NCBI RefSeq assembly: GCF_001439815.1
Contig: NZ_JYLM01000015.1
Location: forward strand, 39,236 to 103,235
Length of the DNA stretch: 64,000 nucleotides
DNA from: Pseudomonas orientalis
GTDB lineage: Bacteria; Pseudomonadota; Gammaproteobacteria; Pseudomonadales; Pseudomonadaceae
Direction of reading: 5' to 3'
Of the stretch, positions 61,170-64,000 are shown in pieces. Below the pieces are notes generated by a model. The model saw only the letters and a program-made list of their open reading frames with translations. It made no database searches and was not told where the DNA came from. Every line of letters starts with the position of its first letter. Positions within the stretch are counted from its first letter, which is position 1. A program made the position numbers and the translations under genes.

Positions 61170-61205
61170 CTCTCAATTTAAGAAACGTACTACAAGGAGA
61201 AAGGA

Positions 61206-62354
61206 ATGAACTCACCTGTCGTGATCATCGGCACAGGATTGGCCGGTTACAACGTAGCCCGGGAGTTTCGCAAGCTCGACAGCGACACCCCCTTGCTGCT
61301 GATCACCGCGGATGACGGGCGCTCCTACTCCAAGCCCATGCTCTCCACCGGCTTTGGCAAGAACAAGGAAGCCGACGGCCTGAGCATGGCCGAACCTGGC
61401 GCCATGGCCGAGCAACTCAAGGCCGAGGTGCGCACCCACACCCGTATCAGCGGCATCGACCCAGGTCACAAGCGCTTATGGATCGGCGAGGAGGCGGTGG
61501 CCTACCGCGACCTGATCCTGGCCTGGGGCGCCGAGACCGTGCGCGTTCCAGTCGAGGGTGACGCCGCCGAGCTGATTTTCCCGATCAACGATCTTGAAGA
61601 CTACGCGCGCTTTCGCGCCGCCGCCGCCGGCAAACGCCGCGTGCTGTTGCTCGGCGCCGGCCTGATCGGCTGCGAATTTGCCAACGACCTGATCCAGGGC
61701 GGCTATGAAGTCGATCTGGTCGCGCCGTGCGAGCAGGTCATGCCAACCCTGCTGCACCCGGCGGCGGCCGCTGCGGTGCAAGCCGGGCTGGAAGGCATTG
61801 GCGCGCGTTTCCACCTGGGCCCCGTGCTCAATCGCTTGCAACGCAGCGCCGATGGCCTCGAAGCCCATCTGTCGGACGGCGCAGTGGTCCAGTGCGACCT
61901 GGTGGTCTCCGCCATCGGTCTGCGCCCACGCATCGACCTGGCGGCGGCGGCCGGCCTGCAGATCAACCGCGGCATCATGGTGGACCGCCACCTCAAGACC
62001 TCCCACGCCAATATCTACGCCCTGGGCGACTGCGCCGAGGTCGATGGCTTGAACCTGCTGTACGTCATGCCCCTGATGACCTGCGCCCGCGCCTTGGCCC
62101 AGACATTGGCCGGCAACGCTACGGCCGTGAGCTACGGTCCGATGCCCATCACCGTGAAAACCCCGGTCTGCCCGCTGGTGGTCTCGCCGCCGCCACGGGG
62201 TAGCGAAGGCGTATGGAGTATCGAAGGCGAGGGCGCCGACATCAAGGCCCTGTGCCGTGACGCCAGCGGTCGCCTGCTGGGCTACGCGCTGACCGGCAGC
62301 GCCGTGATGGAAAAACTGGCGTTGAATAAGGAACTTCCGCCACTGCTGGCGTAA
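61206..62354 (+). CDS. rubB: Rubredoxin-NAD(+) reductase
   Basis: 382-residue flavoprotein that moves electrons from NADH to rubredoxin. The FAD dinucleotide motif is VVIIGTGLAGYNVAREF at the N-terminus, the NAD motif is RVLLLGAGLIGCEFANDL near residue 146, and the FAD-contacting IYALGDCAEVDGLNL lies near residue 272. Overlaps no neighbour; the ribosome site is AAGGAGAAAGG. Forms an operon with rubA. Confidence 0.95.
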   Translation: MNSPVVIIGTGLAGYNVAREFRKLDSDTPLLLITADDGRSYSKPMLSTGFGKNKEADGLSMAEPGAMAEQLKAEVRTHTRISGIDPGHKRLWIGEEAVAYRDLILAWGAETVRVPVEGDAAELIFPINDLEDYARFRAAAAGKRRVLLLGAGLIGCEFANDLIQGGYEVDLVAPCEQVMPTLLHPAAAAAVQAGLEGIGARFHLGPVLNRLQRSADGLEAHLSDGAVVQCDLVVSAIGLRPRIDLAAAAGLQINRGIMVDRHLKTSHANIYALGDCAEVDGLNLLYVMPLMTCARALAQTLAGNATAVSYGPMPITVKTPVCPLVVSPPPRGSEGVWSIEGEGADIKALCRDASGRLLGYALTGSAVMEKLALNKELPPLLA

Positions 62355-62544
62355 ATGTCGGTCGTTCTGTCGGAATCAGCCTCTTCTTACCCGTAGAAAG
62401 GTCGCGGCTAGGCTGGCGGAGCGTGCGACGGCATGCCATCCTCACTCCCGTCTGCCGCAGAGTAGAGCCTGCGGCGCCTTGGCGCTGCTCCACCAGAGAG
62501 CAGCACGGACATAACAACAAAAAACCGTCAAAGAGGCTTCACAT

Positions 62545-62820
62545 ATGCGTAAACCAGAACTCGCCGCCGCCATCGCTGAAAAGGCCGATCTCACCAAGGA
62601 ACAGGCCAACCGCGTCCTCAACGCCGTTCTCGAAGAAATCACCGGCGCCCTGCACCGCAAGGACAGCGTCACCCTGGTCGGCTTCGGCACTTTCCTGCAA
62701 CGCCACCGTGGCGCCCGCACCGGCAAAAACCCGCAAACCGGTGAGCCGGTGAAGATCAAGGCCAGCAATACCGTTGCGTTCAAGCCGGGTAAATCGCTCA
62801 AAGACAGCGTCAATCCGTAA
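62545..62820 (+). CDS. HU-family DNA-binding protein
   Basis: 91-residue HU/IHF-type histone-like protein. It starts RKPELAAAIAEKADLTKEQA and carries the beta-arm GFGTFLQRHRGARTGKNPQT with the conserved GKNPQTG. It lacks the residues that mark IHF subunits clearly, so HU is preferred. It is one of several HU paralogues in Pseudomonas. Monocistronic, ended by a bidirectional terminator. The stretch between rubB and this gene (about 190 bp) shows no other feature. Confidence 0.93.
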   Translation: MRKPELAAAIAEKADLTKEQANRVLNAVLEEITGALHRKDSVTLVGFGTFLQRHRGARTGKNPQTGEPVKIKASNTVAFKPGKSLKDSVNP

Positions 62821-62855
62821 AAGCGGTACCGCCTGAAGGGAAGCGGGTTGGTATG

Positions 62856-62893
62856 AAAAATGGGCACGCCGACTGGGTCGGGTGCCCATTTTT
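62856..62893. terminator. Bidirectional terminator
   Basis: Perfect 12-bp arms AAAAATGGGCAC and GTGCCCATTTTT flank a 14-base centre, giving T tracts on both strands between the convergent HU and immunity genes. Confidence 0.88.
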
Positions 62894-62905
62894 GTTGGAT
62901 AGGAA

Positions 62906-63262
62906 TCAGCCTTCCATGAAGTCGTCGTATTCCCGATAGTGATTGATTGCTCGGATCAAAATATCATTATCTGGCGCGTTAACCTTCTTTTGAATGACTT
63001 CAAATATGGCTTGTAGAGTTTGCACATCCAACCAGGTTTCGACGTTTTCTTTTTCTAGGGACTTGGGGATAAGCTCGCCGGCAGAATTCTCGACTGTTTT
63101 ATCGTCTTCCTCGAGATCGTCAATTTCCTCCTCGGAAATGAGGTAGAAAATTGCATTTCTTGGTTCTTCTTCCCATTTATCCAAGTTGGTATAGACCCAG
63201 TCGTTATCGGTATGGGAGTTGACGGTGCTGAACAGGTTGGTGATGCCTTGCATCTTTTTCAT
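62906..63262 (-). CDS. Probable immunity protein for the Rhs toxin
   Basis: 118-residue, strongly acidic soluble protein (EEEIDDLEEDDKT) without signal peptide, as expected for a cytoplasmic immunity partner of a basic nuclease. No named immunity family was recognised. It starts 10 bp after the Rhs stop with GAGGAG six bases upstream; the longer frame to 63298 overlaps the Rhs gene and is not preferred. Base composition is markedly AT-rich compared with neighbours, typical of toxin-immunity tips acquired by exchange. Confidence 0.7.
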   Translation of the reverse strand: MKKMQGITNLFSTVNSHTDNDWVYTNLDKWEEEPRNAIFYLISEEEIDDLEEDDKTVENSAGELIPKSLEKENVETWLDVQTLQAIFEVIQKKVNAPDNDILIRAINHYREYDDFMEG

Positions 63263-63272
63263 CAGTGACTCC

Positions 63273-64000
63273 TCATTTTCTACAAGATGACCCGCCACCC
63301 CAGGTTTTTCTGCCGCCTACTCGTTTTCCGTTACGGCCTTTCGGGTGGTAGTCGCCGTGACGGTTTTTATGGTCCTCGTGACTGACCAACTGCAAATTGC
63401 CGCCTACTACAGGGTGGTGATGCCAGGTCGAGCCTTTCATTGCTGTTGTTCTGAACTTGCCATTTTTCTTCGGCGCAACCCATTTTGAGATGCCTGGGTG
63501 TTTTGCTTCGACAGTAGCTTGCAATGCGGGATCGTTCTTCATTGCGTAATGCAGTTGTCTGTTGGATTCGGCGAAATGTACGGAGTCCTTGGAGCGCCAG
63601 ATTTCTTTGTTGATGTGTGCTTCGTACGATACGTCATAGACCCCGGGATTTGAGCTGGCCCATCCCCAAGGGTCGATCCATGAGACCGGGTTCGGCCCAT
63701 ATTGATAGAAGTTGTGACCCCCGGCTAGCCCGATGGGGTCCGGAGTAGTAAACCGTCCAACATCCGGATCATAAAACCTGAACGTGTTGAAATGCAGCCC
63801 CGTCTCTCGATCCAGATACTGCCCCTGAAACCGCAGGTTCTGCTCTTCAATGTAATAAGGCTCGCGCACTTCCTCCAGCGTGTTGCCCCACACCCGATAA
63901 GTCGCCTGCCAGACGCTGTGCCCATCGGCCTCGGTCAGTTGCTCGGGCAACCCGTTCAGATCGTTGTGGTAGTAGCGAATCTTCTGCAACGGACCAATAC
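63273..64000 (-). CDS. Rhs-family polymorphic toxin (3' end, runs off the window)
   Basis: The last 242 codons of a larger gene. The Rhs core end is clear: TYRVWGNTLEEVREPYYIEE, RFYDPDVGRFTTPDPIGLAG and the conserved PNPVSWIDPWG that precedes toxin tips. The C-terminal tip of about 128 residues carries a WHHHP motif followed by spaced histidines (SHEDHKNRHGDYHPKGRNG), which resembles HNH/ENDO VII nucleases of the WHH type; it is basic. The upstream part lies outside the window. The acidic neighbour is the probable immunity protein. Confidence 0.88.
   Translation of the reverse strand, partial: IGPLQKIRYYHNDLNGLPEQLTEADGHSVWQATYRVWGNTLEEVREPYYIEEQNLRFQGQYLDRETGLHFNTFRFYDPDVGRFTTPDPIGLAGGHNFYQYGPNPVSWIDPWGWASSNPGVYDVSYEAHINKEIWRSKDSVHFAESNRQLHYAMKNDPALQATVEAKHPGISKWVAPKKNGKFRTTAMKGSTWHHHPVVGGNLQLVSHEDHKNRHGDYHPKGRNGKRVGGRKTWGGGSSCRK

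Overview
The window looks like a chromosome segment of a fluorescent Pseudomonas (P. fluorescens group). It has high GC, dense gene packing, and Pseudomonas-type gene orders (uvrD - pyruvate carboxylase; ubiC-ubiA - phoBR - pstSCAB-phoU; purEK near aspA). It also carries many short palindromic repeat doublets (REPINs) of the kinds known from P. fluorescens SBW25. No rRNA, tRNA, CRISPR array or replication origin was recognised.

Layout. 1-10.8 kb: the 5' part of uvrD; a membrane PAS-GGDEF-EAL protein; a HexR-like RpiR regulator with a perfect operator-like palindrome; a small basic protein behind a candidate Pho box; and pycR divergent from the two-subunit pyruvate carboxylase pycA-pycB. 10.8-21.7 kb: a short autotransporter; an amino-acid ABC permease and binding protein without an ATPase, divergent from a homocysteine methyltransferase; a paiB-GNAT-GNAT operon divergent from a MocR regulator; and an acetylpolyamine deacetylase-polyamine binding protein pair with an AraC regulator. 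The MocR linker is encoded by a 12-bp-periodic array of DnaA-box-like 9-mers. 21.7-36 kb: a 1532-residue DUF6543-type putative toxin, asparaginase, an alanine/Na+ symporter, and a type VI secretion islet (vgrG, Tle3-like lipase, DUF2875/Tla3-like adaptor, PAAR) with no visible immunity gene.

36-46.4 kb: aspA with a divergent HypT-like LysR; purEK with a terminator-like hairpin in the leader; a GlsB-type membrane protein; a DUF3299 protein; a sugar-phosphate mutarotase; a thioesterase; an MHS-type transporter; and a PIN / XRE-ImmA-IrrE pair behind a long inverted-repeat operator. 46.7-58.8 kb: the phosphate regulon core, pstS, pstC, pstA, pstB, phoU, a CheY-type regulator, a CNNM/CBS membrane protein, phoR and phoB. 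Pho boxes with the same architecture lie before pstS, pstC and phoB. 58.8-64 kb: a small secreted COG4315 protein, ubiA-ubiC, rubredoxin and its reductase, an HU-like protein, and the 3' end of an Rhs gene with an HNH-type toxin tip followed by a small acidic presumed immunity protein.

The accessory content is mostly conflict machinery inserted between core genes: the DUF6543 protein, the T6SS lipase islet, the PIN/ImmA-IrrE pair and the Rhs toxin/immunity pair. The core genes connect through anaplerosis and nitrogen (pyc, asparaginase, AspA, alanine uptake) and phosphate homeostasis (pst-pho). All functional calls rest on reading the sequence and recalled family knowledge; no database search was run.
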